The notes under the pieces were generated by a model. That model was not told where the DNA came from. It made no database searches and saw only the letters and a program-made list of their open reading frames with translations. Shown here in pieces: positions 52,012 to 62,569 of a stretch of DNA of 64,000 nt. The position numbers and the translations under genes were made by a program. Source of the DNA: Datisca glomerata (lineage: Eukaryota; Streptophyta; Magnoliopsida; Cucurbitales; Datiscaceae); assembly GCA_003255025.1 (NCBI GenBank), contig QANY01005049.1, positions 175,749 through 239,748 of the forward strand, given 5' to 3'. Numbering within the stretch: the stretch's first letter is position 1; every line of letters begins with the position of its first letter.

Positions 52012-53321
52012 GTGAGCTTGAGAGAGCTTATTAGGGAGAATCTGAGAGAGAACACTCCAATCCACCTCCTGATCAATGTGAGATGTCCCAAGAAGATTCC
52101 CATAATAAGAAAGAATTTGATCTTTGATAGCCTGGTCATCAGTAATAAGGTCACCCTCCTCATTAACCAACTGATTAATTCTGGATCTGACTCTATTCTT
52201 CTTTAGTTTCTGAAAAAAGAAAGAGGAATTCTGATCACCCAAGGCAAGCCAATCAACTCTGCTTTTTTGCCTCCAAAAATCTTCTTCTACATTCCTGAGC
52301 TTAGTGAAATCAGCAAATCTAATTTTCTCCTCCTCTTAAAGAGTGACAACACTAGGAGAGGCAATAAGGCCAGCTTGCACTTTAGAGAGGGCTTCTCTAG
52401 CCATAAGAGCCCTTTTAGGAATATTTGAGCAAAAAGAGGCATTAAATTTCTTAAGAGCAAATTTAACAGATTTAAGCTTCTTATAGAGACAAAACATGGC
52501 TGTCCCAAACACCTCAATCTCCCAAGCATCTTTAAGAGCAGCCCAGAAGCCATCAAAATCCATCCAAAAATCAAAGAACTTAAAAGAAGGCTTAGGTCTA
52601 GCTGAGTTAGCCCTAAGCTAGATAATAATAGGAGAGTGATAAGAGATACCCGGGGTATGAAAATGGCAAGAAGTAGCCGGAAACAACATAGCCCAATCAC
52701 CGTTACCCAATGCTCTATCTAGCTTGCACATCTTGCTACCCTCACCAACTTGACCATTCCGCCAGGTGAATTGACAGCCAGTATAAGGGAGGTCGAGAAC
52801 CTCCAAATGATCAAGACAAGATGAAAAATAATTGAGCTATCATTCCACTTGAAATCACCACCACAATGCTCAATAGGCTTCACAATAGCATTAAAGTCAC
52901 CAAGAATTAGCCAAGGCTTCCCCTGACTTTAAGTCTTATGGGAGCCAAGCTTTTCCCACAAAGGCTTCCTGGAGATAGCATCATTGGCTGCATGCACCAC
53001 AGAGACAAAGAAATCTGTCCTTTCGTGAAGAATGATTAGCTTACAAAACATAGCTTGATCAAAGGCATCAATTAGAAGAACATCCAAAATCTTGGGATCC
53101 CAAGCTAAAACAATTCTACGTTTGCTAGTAGGAGAATGGTTAGCAAAGGTGGCCCAATTGGGAAAAACAGATCTAGAAAGTCCAGCAAAATTATTACATT
53201 TGATCTTAGTCTCAACTAAAGCACAAAAAGAAAATTTAAAGTCTTTACAAAGTTTTCTAACTTCAGCTTTCTTTAGAAGGCCATTAAGCCCTCTTATATT
53301 CCAAAAAGCTAAATTAATCAT
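52012..53321 (-). pseudogene. LB-2 ORF2, endonuclease part
   Basis: MINLAFWNIRGLNGLLKKAE starts at 53321. FCALVETKIKCNNF carries the metal-binding Glu. GCQFTWRNGQ and CKLDRALGN follow, and the last catalytic block reads SYHSPIII where SDHSPI is expected, so the Asp is Tyr. The frame crosses several stops and ends at the protease gene junction. Confidence 0.8.
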
Positions 53322-54979
53322 AAAAAGGGGGTGAGAGCTTCTTCAGTCCATAATTCAATTGGAACATTCCACAATTTAACCCAAATTGGAAGGGTTGAAA
53401 GTTTCTCCTTTGAAATTTTAACATTTGGCTGCCACTCTTGAAGCACAGGTCTACCTAAGAGGTGCCAAGGTCCATCTTCTAAGACTGAGTTTCTATCCTC
53501 CACAGAGCCAAATTTGAAATAGAAAAGGCCTCTGGCAACCGAGACCTCCTGAATTCCTCTTTTAGCCCAAAGTTGCAAATCAAATTTCTGAACTAAGTGT
53601 AATGGAGCTGCCCTTCCAACAAAGTAGCCAACAAGGCAGCCATCCCACCTAGAAAAATTCTCTTTAGTAATATAATCAGGAAGCTTAACTGTGACATTAC
53701 CATTTTCCATAAAGGAAGAGCTCACACAACCTAAGCTTTGCTTCTTTTTCAGGTTACCTTTAACCTTTTCAGCCCATGAACCAGCCGGTTTCTCATGAGC
53801 AACACTCTTATTAGCTAAAAGGTCTTGATAAACTCTATTCTCAGGCAGCTTTTTAGAAGATGAAGTTGGGGAAGGCGGAGAAGAGCTACCTTCTGTTTCC
53901 CATTAGAATCTGGTTTTGGAGAGAGAAAGGTTTCTCCAAGCTCAAACCCACGACCATGGCAGCCCTTGACCTCTTTGGTAGAGGTCAAATCCACATTGTC
54001 ACTCACAATCAATGCTGAGGTTGAGCTAAGGGAGGAGAGAGAATCTGCCACCAGCTTTGGGACTCCACCTACGTTCACATCATTGTCATGGGAAAGAGAA
54101 ATATCTTCTTTCTCTTTCCCTTCTATCAAAACACCATCTACTTTCTCTTTCCCCTTAGACAAAGAAGCTGCCACCTGTCACCTTAAGGGGCTGTCCATGT
54201 CATGATGGGAGAGAGGAGTCTTTTCTAACAAAGAATTACCTTTTTGAGTGTCCTTTCCTTTATTAGAAAGGATAGTCGTAGATTGTTGACCAAGTTAAAG
54301 CTTGGCAGCTGGAGCCTCACTCTTCCCCAAGCTGACCACATAACACCCACTTGCCAAAAAGGAGCTGTCACCTCTCCCTTTTTATATGCTTGGCAGCTGC
54401 TTTTCCTCTTCTCTAAGCAAGACGATTTGAGAGAAGCTTGATTGTCTTCTATCAAAGGACACTCATCATTACCTTTGACAGAGAGGTAATGAGTATCATC
54501 TTCAACCTTTGGAGCTCTAGGAAAGCTGGTTGATCTCCGAGCACCACCTCTAGCTCCTCCTCTTATGCTACTTCTCTTTAGACTTGAACGAAGTTGGTCT
54601 GAAAGAGTCAGCTCAAGTAATTTGCTCCGATTGTGATCAGAAGAAATAAAATTATCTCTAAGCTTTGAATGATCAGAAATAATTTCTTTTGCAACTAATA
54701 AACTCGAAGCTTCCTTGGACGGAGCTTCTAACATCCCAGGCTCAACAAAACCACTCTCTTGTCCAAATTTCTTCGTATTAAAACCTTGTTTAAGAGCATT
54801 AAAACCAATAACATGGAATTAGCTACCCTAGCTCCCTTAGTAACCATATCATTCAAAATAGCATGGCCATTGAAAGACACTCCAAGCTTAGCTTGCCCAC
54901 TAGCTGAATCTTCCTTAACACCACCTGAAACTTGCTTACCAACATCTGCAGCGTGCTTAATGTACTCATCATTAACCAT
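53318..54979 (-). pseudogene. LB-2 ORF1, broken and shortened
   Basis: It starts MVNDEYIKHAADVGKQVSGG at 54979 and is carried on through frames at 54734-54225, 54174-53815 and 53725-53318. DUF4283 is present (NVTVKLPDYITKENFSRW, LVGYFVGRAAPLHLVQKF, LPIWVKLWNVPIELWTEEAL) and then ends abruptly in TPFL and TGA, so the zinc knuckle and tail are deleted. The stop shares ATGA with the ORF2 start. Confidence 0.8.
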
Positions 54980-55072
54980 TGTTAGAGGTCGTGGCCTCCC
55001 CTAAGGGAGGGAGAGGCAAAAACTAAAACCAGAATTCTAGAGAGAGGGGAGAGTTTCTCTCACTAAAAAACC

Positions 55073-55414
55073 GAGATAAGATGATAAGATGATAAGATGA
55101 TAAGATGATAAGATAATAAGATCATAATTTATTTTAATGTTCAAATTCAAATTTGTAAAAGATAGAGATGATATGTGATAAGATGATAGCTAAAACAATG
55201 AAACTGCGCACAGCAATTAAACACCTCGGGAAGTGATCAAAATGATGAAATCTGGCTTCGCAATCACGTACAGATTGTAGGTCTCACAAATTCATTTGAT
55301 TTAATATGAAATAATGACTATTTCGACTCCCGAATCAAACGTTATGATCATTTTTTCAGAACCACCGTCAAATCAGGAAAAAACAAAATTGAATCCAACT
55401 CTAGAGAACCAAAA
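55073..55414 (-). other. Gypsy-1 leader, right part
   Basis: GATAAGAT units (55073-55125) continue the tract cut by LB-2, then about 280 bp of noncoding leader lead up to the primer site. No gene seen. Confidence 0.65.
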
Positions 55415-55426
55415 GCTTTGATACCA
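55415..55426 (-). promoter_or_regulatory. tRNA-Met primer binding site of Gypsy-1
   Basis: The minus strand reads TGGTATCAAAGC two bases inside the LTR end (TTATATCA). It matches the 3' end of initiator tRNA-Met with one mismatch from the common form. Confidence 0.8.
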
Positions 55427-55428
55427 AA

Positions 55429-55575
55429 TGATATAAAACTCGAGTGACCTGCCTTGAAACCCAATAACAAAGATGGTTCAAGAACCCAATGATCGATTTG
55501 AAAGAAGAAGAAACCCCGACTCGTTTTCTATGACACAAAGAGAACTTCAGATATAAGACCTAGGTTTTAGATGCC
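55429..55575 (-). repeat. 5' LTR of Gypsy-1, outer part lost
   Basis: It matches the inner part of the 3' LTR (TGACCTGCCTTGAAACC, CAAAGATGGTTCAAGAACCC) but skips the middle, and ends at TAGGTTTTAGATGCC against LINE sequence. A deletion removed its outer end together with LINE target sequence. Confidence 0.8.
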
Positions 55576-55956
55576 TCAACCTCTTTGAAGCATTATCAGG
55601 GCTGCAACTTAACCTTCTTAAGAGTCAGATCTTCTTCTCGAGGGTCTCTGACTCTTTTCAACAAGGGATTTTGGAGATCATGCCACCAACTAAGGGCTCT
55701 TTGCCTATGAGATACTTGCGAGTTCCCCTTATTACCTTAAAATTGTGTAAGGCTGATTGTGACTTATTGGTCGAGAATATTGTTTCTAGAATTAAATCTT
55801 GGGAAACAAAATTCTTGTCTCTTGCGGGTAAGCTGAACTAATCAAATCAGTCTTGGTAGCCATGTTTCAATTCTGGTGTGGGTTGTTTATCATTACCAAG
55901 AAGGTCATTAAATTGGTCCAGGCTGCCCTTAGGAACTATCTTTGGAATACTAATGA
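55576..55956 (+). pseudogene. LINE reverse-transcriptase thumb fragment (plus strand)
   Basis: Frames read LFEALSGLQLNLLKSQIFFS, GSLPMRYLRVPLITLKLCKA, RIKSWETKFLSLAGKL and [13 protein letters not shown] text. This is the part of LINE ORF2 after FADD. It is bounded by Gypsy-1 on the left and joined without a gap to gypsy RT at 55957 on the right. Confidence 0.75.
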
Positions 55957-57485
55957 GCCTAACTAATGCTCCGAGCACATTTATGCGTTTGATAAACCAT
56001 GTTTTACGTGCATTTATTGGTAGGTTCGTAGTTGTATATTTTGATGGTATCCTAATTTATAGCAAAAACATGGAAGAACATGTAGAGCATTTGAAATCTG
56101 TTTTAGATGTGTTAAGGAAAGAAAAGTTGTTTGCTAACCTCTAGAAGTGTACCTTTTGCAAGGATAAGCTTGTGTTTCTCTAGAAGTGGCCAACACCAAC
56201 AACAATCAGCCAAGTGAGGAGTTTTCACGGCCTAGCTAGCTTCTATAGATGGTTTGTGCGTGATTTTAGTAGCTTGGCCGCCCCTCTTACTGAAGTCATC
56301 AAGAAAAATGTTCCATTTAAGTGGGAAAAGGAACAAGAAAAAGCATTCAATTTGATCAAAGAAAAGTTAACTAATGCACCATTGCTGATTTTACCTAACC
56401 TTGCGAAAACATTTGAAATTGAGTGTGATGCCTCAGGAATAGGTATTGGAGCTGTTTTGATGCAAGAAGGTCATCCCATGGCTTATTTTAGTAAAAAGTT
56501 GAGTGGGGCAGCTCTAAATTATCCAACTTATGATAAAAAGATGTACGCTTTGGTGAGGGCATTGGAAAATTGGCAGCATTATCTATGGCCAAAGGAATTT
56601 GTGATTCACACGGATCATGAATCCTTGAAATATTTGAAAGGATAGCAAAAGTTGAACAAACGACATGCCAAGTGGGTAGAATTCATTGAAACATTTCCTT
56701 ATGTGATCAAATATAGGCGAGGTAAGAAAAATGTGGTTGCTAACGCATTGTCCCGAAGGTATGCCTTACTTTCAATTTTATACACAAAATTGCTTGGTTT
56801 TGAATACATTAAGAATTTGTATGCACAAGACTCTGATTTTGGTAATGTGTTCAATGCATGTGAAAAAGTGGCAATTGATAAGTTTTATAGGCATAATGGA
56901 TTTCTGTTTAGGAAAAATAAATTGTGTGTGCCTATGTGTTCTTTGCGTGAATTGCTTGTGAGAGAAGCTAATGGAGGAGGATTAATGGGCTATTTTGGAG
57001 TAGCTAAGACTTTTGGAGTTTTGCATGAACATTTTTTTGGTCTCATATGAAGCGTGATGTGCAAAGAATCTGTGAAAAATGTATCACAACAAGCTAAGTC
57101 TAAATTAAAACCTCATGGCTTGTACACCCTTTTACCTATACTTAGTAAACCTTGGACTGATATTTCTATGGATTTTGTTTTGGGTTTACCTAGAACTAAG
57201 AGGGGGAGAGATTCAATTTTTTTGGTGGTTGACAGGTTTTCTAAAATGGCACACTTCATTGCATGTCACAAAATCGATGATGCATCACATTTAGCTGATT
57301 TGTTCTTCAAAGAAATTGTTAGGCTACATGGCATGCCTAAGACTATTGTTTCTGATAGGGATGCAAAGTTTTTGAGTTACTTTTGGAAGACTTTGTGAGG
57401 AAAGTTGAGAACCAAGTTATTGTTTTCTATTACTTGTCATCCACAAACTGATGGTCAAACTGAAATAGTGAATAGAACTTTGTCT
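55957..57485 (+). pseudogene. pol: Gypsy-2 reverse transcriptase, RNase H and integrase core
   Basis: The RT starts at [20 protein letters not shown] and reads [13 protein letters not shown]: the catalytic YFDD has become YFDG. RNase H has [18 protein letters not shown] (catalytic Asp), [20 protein letters not shown] and [15 protein letters not shown], then a stop at 56643. Integrase has its HHCC region much altered and the core [41 protein letters not shown] (second Asp) and [20 protein letters not shown]. Stops at 56142, 57048 and 57396 break it. Confidence 0.85.
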
Positions 57486-57495
57486 TCTTTATTGC

Positions 57496-58538
57496 CACTA
57501 ATCCTTCTTGGAGTTGGAGGAAAATTCTGAAAATCAGAGACAAGTTTGCTGGGTATTGCAAAGCTCTTGTGGGAAATGGTGAGCAGATCTCTCTTCTATT
57601 GGACCCTTGGCACCCTTTGGGGGCTCTTTCTCAAAGGTTTGGTCCTAGGATTTATTTTGGTACAGGTTGGGATTGGACTACCAAGGTCAGCTCAGTGATC
57701 CAGAATGCAGCTTGGAACTGGCCTATTTCTAACTCCCATGAGCTTATCACTATTAGAGACTCCTTACACCTCCAGTGATAGCCAAAGTCCGCTTGATGAG
57801 AAGCATGCTTGAGAATACCAGAAAGAACCTCCATAACCAACACAAACAGATAGGGAGAGATAAGATCACCCTGTCTAAGCCCTTTAGCACCAGAGAAGAA
57901 GCCAGTCAACTCCCCATTGACCACAATAGAGAAAGAAGGAGAGGAGATACACTCCATCACACAGTTAGAGAAATGATCGGGAAACCCCAAGCAGTCAAAG
58001 ATTCTCCCGATACTCTCCTAATTCAAGCTATCATAAGCCTTTTTTATATCAACCTTGAAAGCACATCTGGGACTATTAGAAGGCCTATGGTAACCTCTAA
58101 CCAGCTCTTGAGATAAGAGGATGTTGTCAGCGATTCTCCTCCCTGGCACAAAAGCAGTCTGGTTGCTACTAATAAGATCAGGGAGCACTCTTTTAAGTCT
58201 ATCAGCAAGCATTTTAGAAATGCATTTATAAACAACATTACAACAAGATATAGGCCTAAAGTCACCAACCTTAGAAGGATTGGGGACCTTAGGAATAAGA
58301 GCAATGGCAGTAAAGTTAACCTGTTTCAATAAAGATTGAGAGCTAAAAAACTCCAAAACAGCCTTAGTAACATCTTTGCCCACAATATGCCAACATCTTT
58401 TGAAGAAACCAGCAGAGAAGCCATCTGGACCAGGGGCTTTACTACTCCCCAAACTAAAGATAGTTGTGTGAACGTCTTCCTCTGTATAAGGGTGGTTGAG
58501 GATAGCTAAGTGAGCTTGAGAGAGCTTATTAGGGAGAA
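57496..58538. mobile_element. LINE LB-3: internally inverted insertion in Gypsy-2 integrase
   Basis: TCTTTATTG is found at 57486-57494 and 58539-58547, and integrase continues across it (TLSSLL then RAIIRKN), so this is an insertion. Its left 280 bp are plus-strand ORF2 after RT ([37 protein letters not shown]). The right 760 bp are minus-strand RT (GSSKAPGPDGFSAGFF, IALIPKVPNPSKVGDFRPIS, GLRQGDLISPYLFVLVMEV). No poly(A) or LINE end is present. Three or four bases of the duplication could come from the LINE itself. Confidence 0.8.
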
Positions 58539-59339
58539 TCTTTATTGCGTGCTATCATTAGGAAGAACTTGAAAACGTGGGAAGATTGTTTGCCACATGT
58601 TGAATTTGCTTACAATAGAAGTGCACATTCAGCAACTAAGTTTTCACCGTTTGATATTGTTTATGGATTTAATCATTTGTCTCCGTTGGATTTAATTCCT
58701 TTACCTTTGAGTGAATGTGTAAACTTAGACGGGAAAAAGAAGGCTGAATTTGGGAAGCAAATTCATGAGAAGGCATGGCTAAATATTGAAAGGAGGACTG
58801 AACAATATGTCAATCAAGCCAAGAAGGGACGCAAGAAGATTGTTTTTGAACCAGGAGATTGGGTTTGGATGCACTTGAGAAAAGAGCATTTTCCGGAGCA
58901 GCGACGTTCAAAACTCCTACCTCGGGGTGATGGACCATTTCAAGTGGTGGAACGCATTAATGACAATGCTTACAAACTTGACTTACCAGGTGAATACAGT
59001 GTCAGTACAAGCTTTAATGCTGTTGATTTTTCTCCATTTGATGCAGGTGTTGATTTGAGGACAAATCCTTCTCAAGAGGGGGAGAATGATGCAAATCTAG
59101 GAGCTGAAAATGGACGTGGGGCTGAGCATACATGCGGGAATGTAGCGGAACTTTCACAAGATCCTTTATCACTCCCTGGTGGCCCAACTACAAGACTTAG
59201 AGCCCAAAATTTCAAGAAAGCACTTATAGGGCTGATTCAAGAGAATTGGAATGATTCTGGAAAAGTGAAGCCCAATGTGGGTCCAAATGAAAATCAAGGC
59301 TTTATCCATGTCATCAAGGCCATTGAAGAGTCTAATTAG
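58539..59339 (+). CDS. pol: Gypsy-2 integrase C-terminal part (open frame, partial)
   Basis: The frame has no stop for 264 residues: LRAIIRKNLKTWEDCLPHVE, FAYNRSAHSATKFSPFDIVY, GFNHLSPLDLIPLPLSE, then PGDWVWMHLRKEHFPEQRRS, LLPRGDGPFQVVERINDNAY and FNAVDFSPFDAG. A tail TTRLRAQNFKKALIGLIQEN ends it at 59339. It is the last part of the gypsy polyprotein, containing the C-terminal DNA-binding region of integrase. Separated from the core by LB-3, it has no start of its own and is not functional alone. Confidence 0.8.
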   Translation, partial: SLLRAIIRKNLKTWEDCLPHVEFAYNRSAHSATKFSPFDIVYGFNHLSPLDLIPLPLSECVNLDGKKKAEFGKQIHEKAWLNIERRTEQYVNQAKKGRKKIVFEPGDWVWMHLRKEHFPEQRRSKLLPRGDGPFQVVERINDNAYKLDLPGEYSVSTSFNAVDFSPFDAGVDLRTNPSQEGENDANLGAENGRGAEHTCGNVAELSQDPLSLPGGPTTRLRAQNFKKALIGLIQENWNDSGKVKPNVGPNENQGFIHVIKAIEESN

Positions 59340-59660
59340 CATACAAAAGCAATTGAAAAGGATAATGAATCTACAAAAACGTGTTCATCAAGATAAGGTC
59401 ATGAAAGGGCATGAATTGGACTATTTTCAAGGCTATGAAATAGGGGGATGAATCTAGCTTGGATTGGTTATGCTTAAATACATTGTTCATAGTCAATTAG
59501 CATACAAAAGAAATTAAAAAGGATAATGAACCTAAAAAAACGTGTTCATCAAGATAAGGCCATGAAAGGGCATGAATTGGACTATTTTCGAGGCTATTAA
59601 ATAGGGGGATGAATCTAGCATGGATTTGTTGTGCAAATCCATTGTTCACAGTCAATTAGT
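59340..59660. repeat. 161-bp tandem duplication after Gypsy-2 pol
   Basis: Both units start CATACAAAAG (59340, 59501) and contain CGTGTTCATCAAGATAAGG, AAAGGGCATGAATTGGACTA and AATAGGGGGATGAATC. The units differ at a dozen or so sites. The purine run AATAGGGGGATGAA may be the plus-strand primer in its duplicated form. Confidence 0.85.
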
Positions 59661-60108
59661 GATATTTACTCATTATTAGTAGTCAAAAAAGGTTTAAAAC
59701 GTGGGAACTTATTTACTTTAATGTTGGTGTTGTTTCAAAACTAAAATTAATGCTTTTCCTATTCTTGGAAGGTTGTTCCAAGTATAAAATATGGTACCCA
59801 CGAAATTTGTAATCATGTTATGAATATTGAAATCAAGTTTATGTTATTGTGAGGTGTGTCCTCTTTGTTCTTGAAAGAACTCTTTGAACTTATCAAGTTA
59901 GTCTTGTGGCGTTCAAACAACCAAACTTATCACCTTGATTCTTGAGTGATCCTTAGGTTTCTTGGTGGGCGTTTCTATCCTTCGTAGTCTTAGTTCTTAT
60001 CTTGCTAGATAACGGGTTAAGGCTCAACAATCTTGTCTTTCACGTTCTTGGGGTTCTTGAACCATCATTATCGGGTTTCATCGTAAAGCGTCGGTGGGGT
60101 TCATATCA
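59660..60108 (+). repeat. 3' LTR of Gypsy-2
   Basis: It starts TGATATTTACTC and ends GGGGTTCATATCA, so the ends are TGATAT...ATATCA. The right half matches the other LTRs of the family (TTCTTGAACCATCATTATCG). It abuts LINE LA-3 sequence at 60109. Confidence 0.8.
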
Positions 60109-62183
60109 GATTTGACATTGCCTTTGCCCAAGACATCCTTGGAGCACGTTTTAGGTACCCTTGTACTACCACCTAAGCATATATATATGACTCCTCCACG
60201 TCAGCTTCATCAAGGACAGACAACCTGCCTCAAAACCCGAAGCAAGGACAGTCTCTGTTAATTACAGTTGTACCTGAACATAAAAGGGATTTGACCTAAA
60301 CTTTTTCTCAAGACATCCTTGGATCATGTTTCAGGTGCCTTTTACTACTACCTAAGCACTGAAAGGACACCTCCACGTCAGCTTCATCTTCTCCAATAGC
60401 TCGAAAACCTCATTCTTCCATTTTTCCATAATACAATCAAGTAGTTGAAGATCTTTGAGTTATATGCTTTTACTCATGGGTTTAGATGAAATTGTGAGTA
60501 TTATCCTTCCCCAAACCTTTGAAACCTTTAAAGAATAAGGAGGAGGCTGCTAAGGGTATTTCTTAAACCCTTAAGTGCAACACTATCCACCGTAAACTTT
60601 GTGAAGCTTCATCTAAAGCTCAACAAAAGGATGGATCTTGGGCTGATAAAGTTAAGAGAAACCAACCTAGTAGATTTGAGCTTGAGTTTCAGAAGTCTCC
60701 AATTTATGAAGAACATAGGGTCATTGTTAAGCTCCCTGACTTTGTTACCAAAGACAGCTTTGCCAAATGGGAGACTTGTTTGGTTGGCTATTTTGTGGGT
60801 AAAACATCACCATTACACTTTTGCGTTGCAGCTTTGGAAAGGGAGAGGTATCGTTGATGTTCAAGCTTCCAAAGGACTCTTCTCTTTCAAATTTGATAAC
60901 TTAAAACACCGAGATTATTTCTTTAAAGATGGACCTTGGTATTTGTTAGGGAAACCTCTTATTCTTCAACCATGGGAGCCTAATGTCAAATTCACAAAGG
61001 AAAAGTTAGCTAAGATCCCCATTTGGGTGAAACTTTGGAATGTTCCCCTTGAGTTGAGAACTTCTGAAGCTCTAAGCTACAGTGCTAGTGCAGTGGGTAA
61101 ACCCCTATACTCGGATCACTTGACTGCAAAAGGAGTGAAAAGAGACTTCACTAGAATCTGTGTTGAGATTTCAATCAAGTGAAGAATCCTTAAGCATCTT
61201 GATATTGATCTTGGTATTGAAGGATGGGATCCAATTTATGTTTTTGTAGAGTATGAGAGCCTACCAAAGAAGTGTGACAAATGTGATATCTTTGGTCATG
61301 ATTGTGATTTCATCCAACAAGCTAAAACACATTCTCTTAATCCCCAAGCTACAGCCCCACCTCTGCCTCATTCCAACCCTAGCTCCACCTCAAGCTCCCC
61401 AAATCACTCCTCTTCCTCATCCCCCACACATTCCACCTAAACAATCCCCCATTTCTCCGTCACTTCTCCCAAACACACCTCCCTCAACCCATTTGGATGA
61501 TGACGGTGGCTGGATTGAGATTAAATCCAAGTGATCAAGGAAGAAAGTCAACTTAGCGTGGGACTTGAATTGGCCTTCGTGTTAGACCAAGACATAGTTG
61601 AAGCTTCCCCACTAAGGGTGGAACCCATCGAGCACTCAACTGAGGAAGAAGAGGATAAACTTTGTCGTGAGAAAGAACCAAGAGCTTTCCACCCCTTCTT
61701 CTTCTCTAAACACTCCCAGCTCAAGCAAGAGGAGAAAGAAGAAGAAGAAGAAGGTCAATGGCACACCACACCCTGCAAAGAGTAGAGATAAAGGAGTTGC
61801 AGCTAGTGGGGAAACCCACAACCCACACATTCATGTTTAATCTTGCTATTTGGAACATTAGGGGGCTCAATGACCCCTTAAAACAAGCTGCTCTGAGGAA
61901 GCTTTGTAAGAATTTCAATCTTTCTCTTTGTTCTTTACTTGAAACTAAAGTGAAAAAATTTAAATTCACTAATCTTGCTAAGGCCATTTTTCCTAATTTG
62001 GCGGTGGTAGCAAACTACAATTTTACTACAGGGGAGTAGAATTTGGGTCGCTTGGGACCCAAAAGTACTTGATGTAATAGTTTTTGATACTACTAACCAA
62101 GTTATATTTTGTAAGCTTACTACTATTAAGCATTCTAATGTTCTATGTTATATCACATTCGTATATACTTCAAATTCTAAAGT
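60109..62183 (+). pseudogene. LINE LA-3: ORF1 and first part of ORF2, broken
   Basis: It begins in the middle of a 59-residue repeat unit of ORF1 and follows LA-1 closely: KDGSWADKVKRNQPSRFELE, DUF4283 (ALQLWKGRGIVDVQASKGLF, KIPIWVKLWNVPLELRTSEA) and the Ser/Pro tail. ORF2 starts MFNLAIWNIRGLN at 61833. There are many frameshifts: a deletion of about 20 bp near 60820, a stop after SIK near 61182, a changed knuckle KCDKCDIFGHDC, and GGR to a stop near 62036. It stops in the endonuclease (FVYTSNSKV) where Gypsy-3 is inserted. Confidence 0.85.
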
Positions 62184-62261
62184 TGATGAGGATCCGGTTG
62201 CACAAACTCAAAGGATGGATCAACTTACAAAGAGGCCAAATCACAAAAGCTAGAGAAAATA

Positions 62262-62560
62262 GAATGGCTGAAGCACTCCATAGGAGTATGATGTGGAGCA
62301 TGACGTGGAGTGTGACGTGGAGTGTGACAGCCTACGTGGAGCAAGCCGTGGCATCCAACATGACAGCCTACATGGAGCATGATGTGGCATCCAACATGAC
62401 ATCCTACATGAACCATGACATGGCATCTAACATGGCAGCCGACATGGAGCATGAGGTGGTATCCAACATGGCAGCCTACACGGAGAGACATCATGCATGG
62501 CATTACACTTGGAGCATGATTTGGCGTTCAATATGGCAGTCCACATGGAGCATGACATAG
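62262..62560 (+). repeat. 36-bp tandem repeat encoding 12-residue units (second locus)
   Basis: Units of the pattern TAYMEHDVASNM repeat with changes after a WSMTWSVTWSVT run. The same design is found at 46470-46700. The left part has shorter units built on GTGACGTGGAG. Confidence 0.8.
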
Positions 62561-62569
62561 CATTTTAAA

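Larger units (their letters stand above)
52012..55072 (-). mobile_element. LINE LB-2, 5' half
   Basis: From the 5' end (about 55070) it has a CT-rich leader, ORF1, and ORF2 through the endonuclease into the linker before RT (NQLVNEEGDLITDDQAIKDQ, QILPNKLSQAH). It stops at 52012. The same boundary sequence GTGAGCTTGAGAGAGCTTAT occurs in LB-3 at 58511. The insertion split the GATAA tract of the Gypsy-1 leader; GAGATAA occurs at both edges, but the repeat hides any target duplication. Confidence 0.85.
42181..55575 (-). mobile_element. Gypsy-1: large minus-strand Ty3/gypsy element with nested insertions
   Basis: From right to left it has a shortened 5' LTR (55575-55429), primer site, leader with a TTATC-rich tract, gag start (49571), gag body (46403-45392), protease (45365-45006), traces of RNase H and integrase (43250-42752) and a 3' LTR (42751-42181). 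RT is deleted. Inserted into it are LB-2 with the protease gene (50281-55072), the LTR composite (46404-49369) and LB-1 (43466-44850). The LTR ends are TGATA...TATCA. The integrase tail (RRSKLLPRGD-PFQVL, DNAYKLDL, FNVTDLSPFD) suggests a chromovirus-side lineage; I am not certain of the clade. Confidence 0.8.
55957..60108 (+). mobile_element. Gypsy-2: 5'-deleted plus-strand gypsy element
   Basis: It begins inside RT, runs through RNase H and integrase (split by LB-3), and ends with a 3' noncoding region and a 449-bp LTR. The 5' LTR, gag, protease and first half of RT are missing. The pol sequence is much less decayed than Copia-A. It shares its LTR family and integrase tail with Gypsy-1. Confidence 0.85.
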
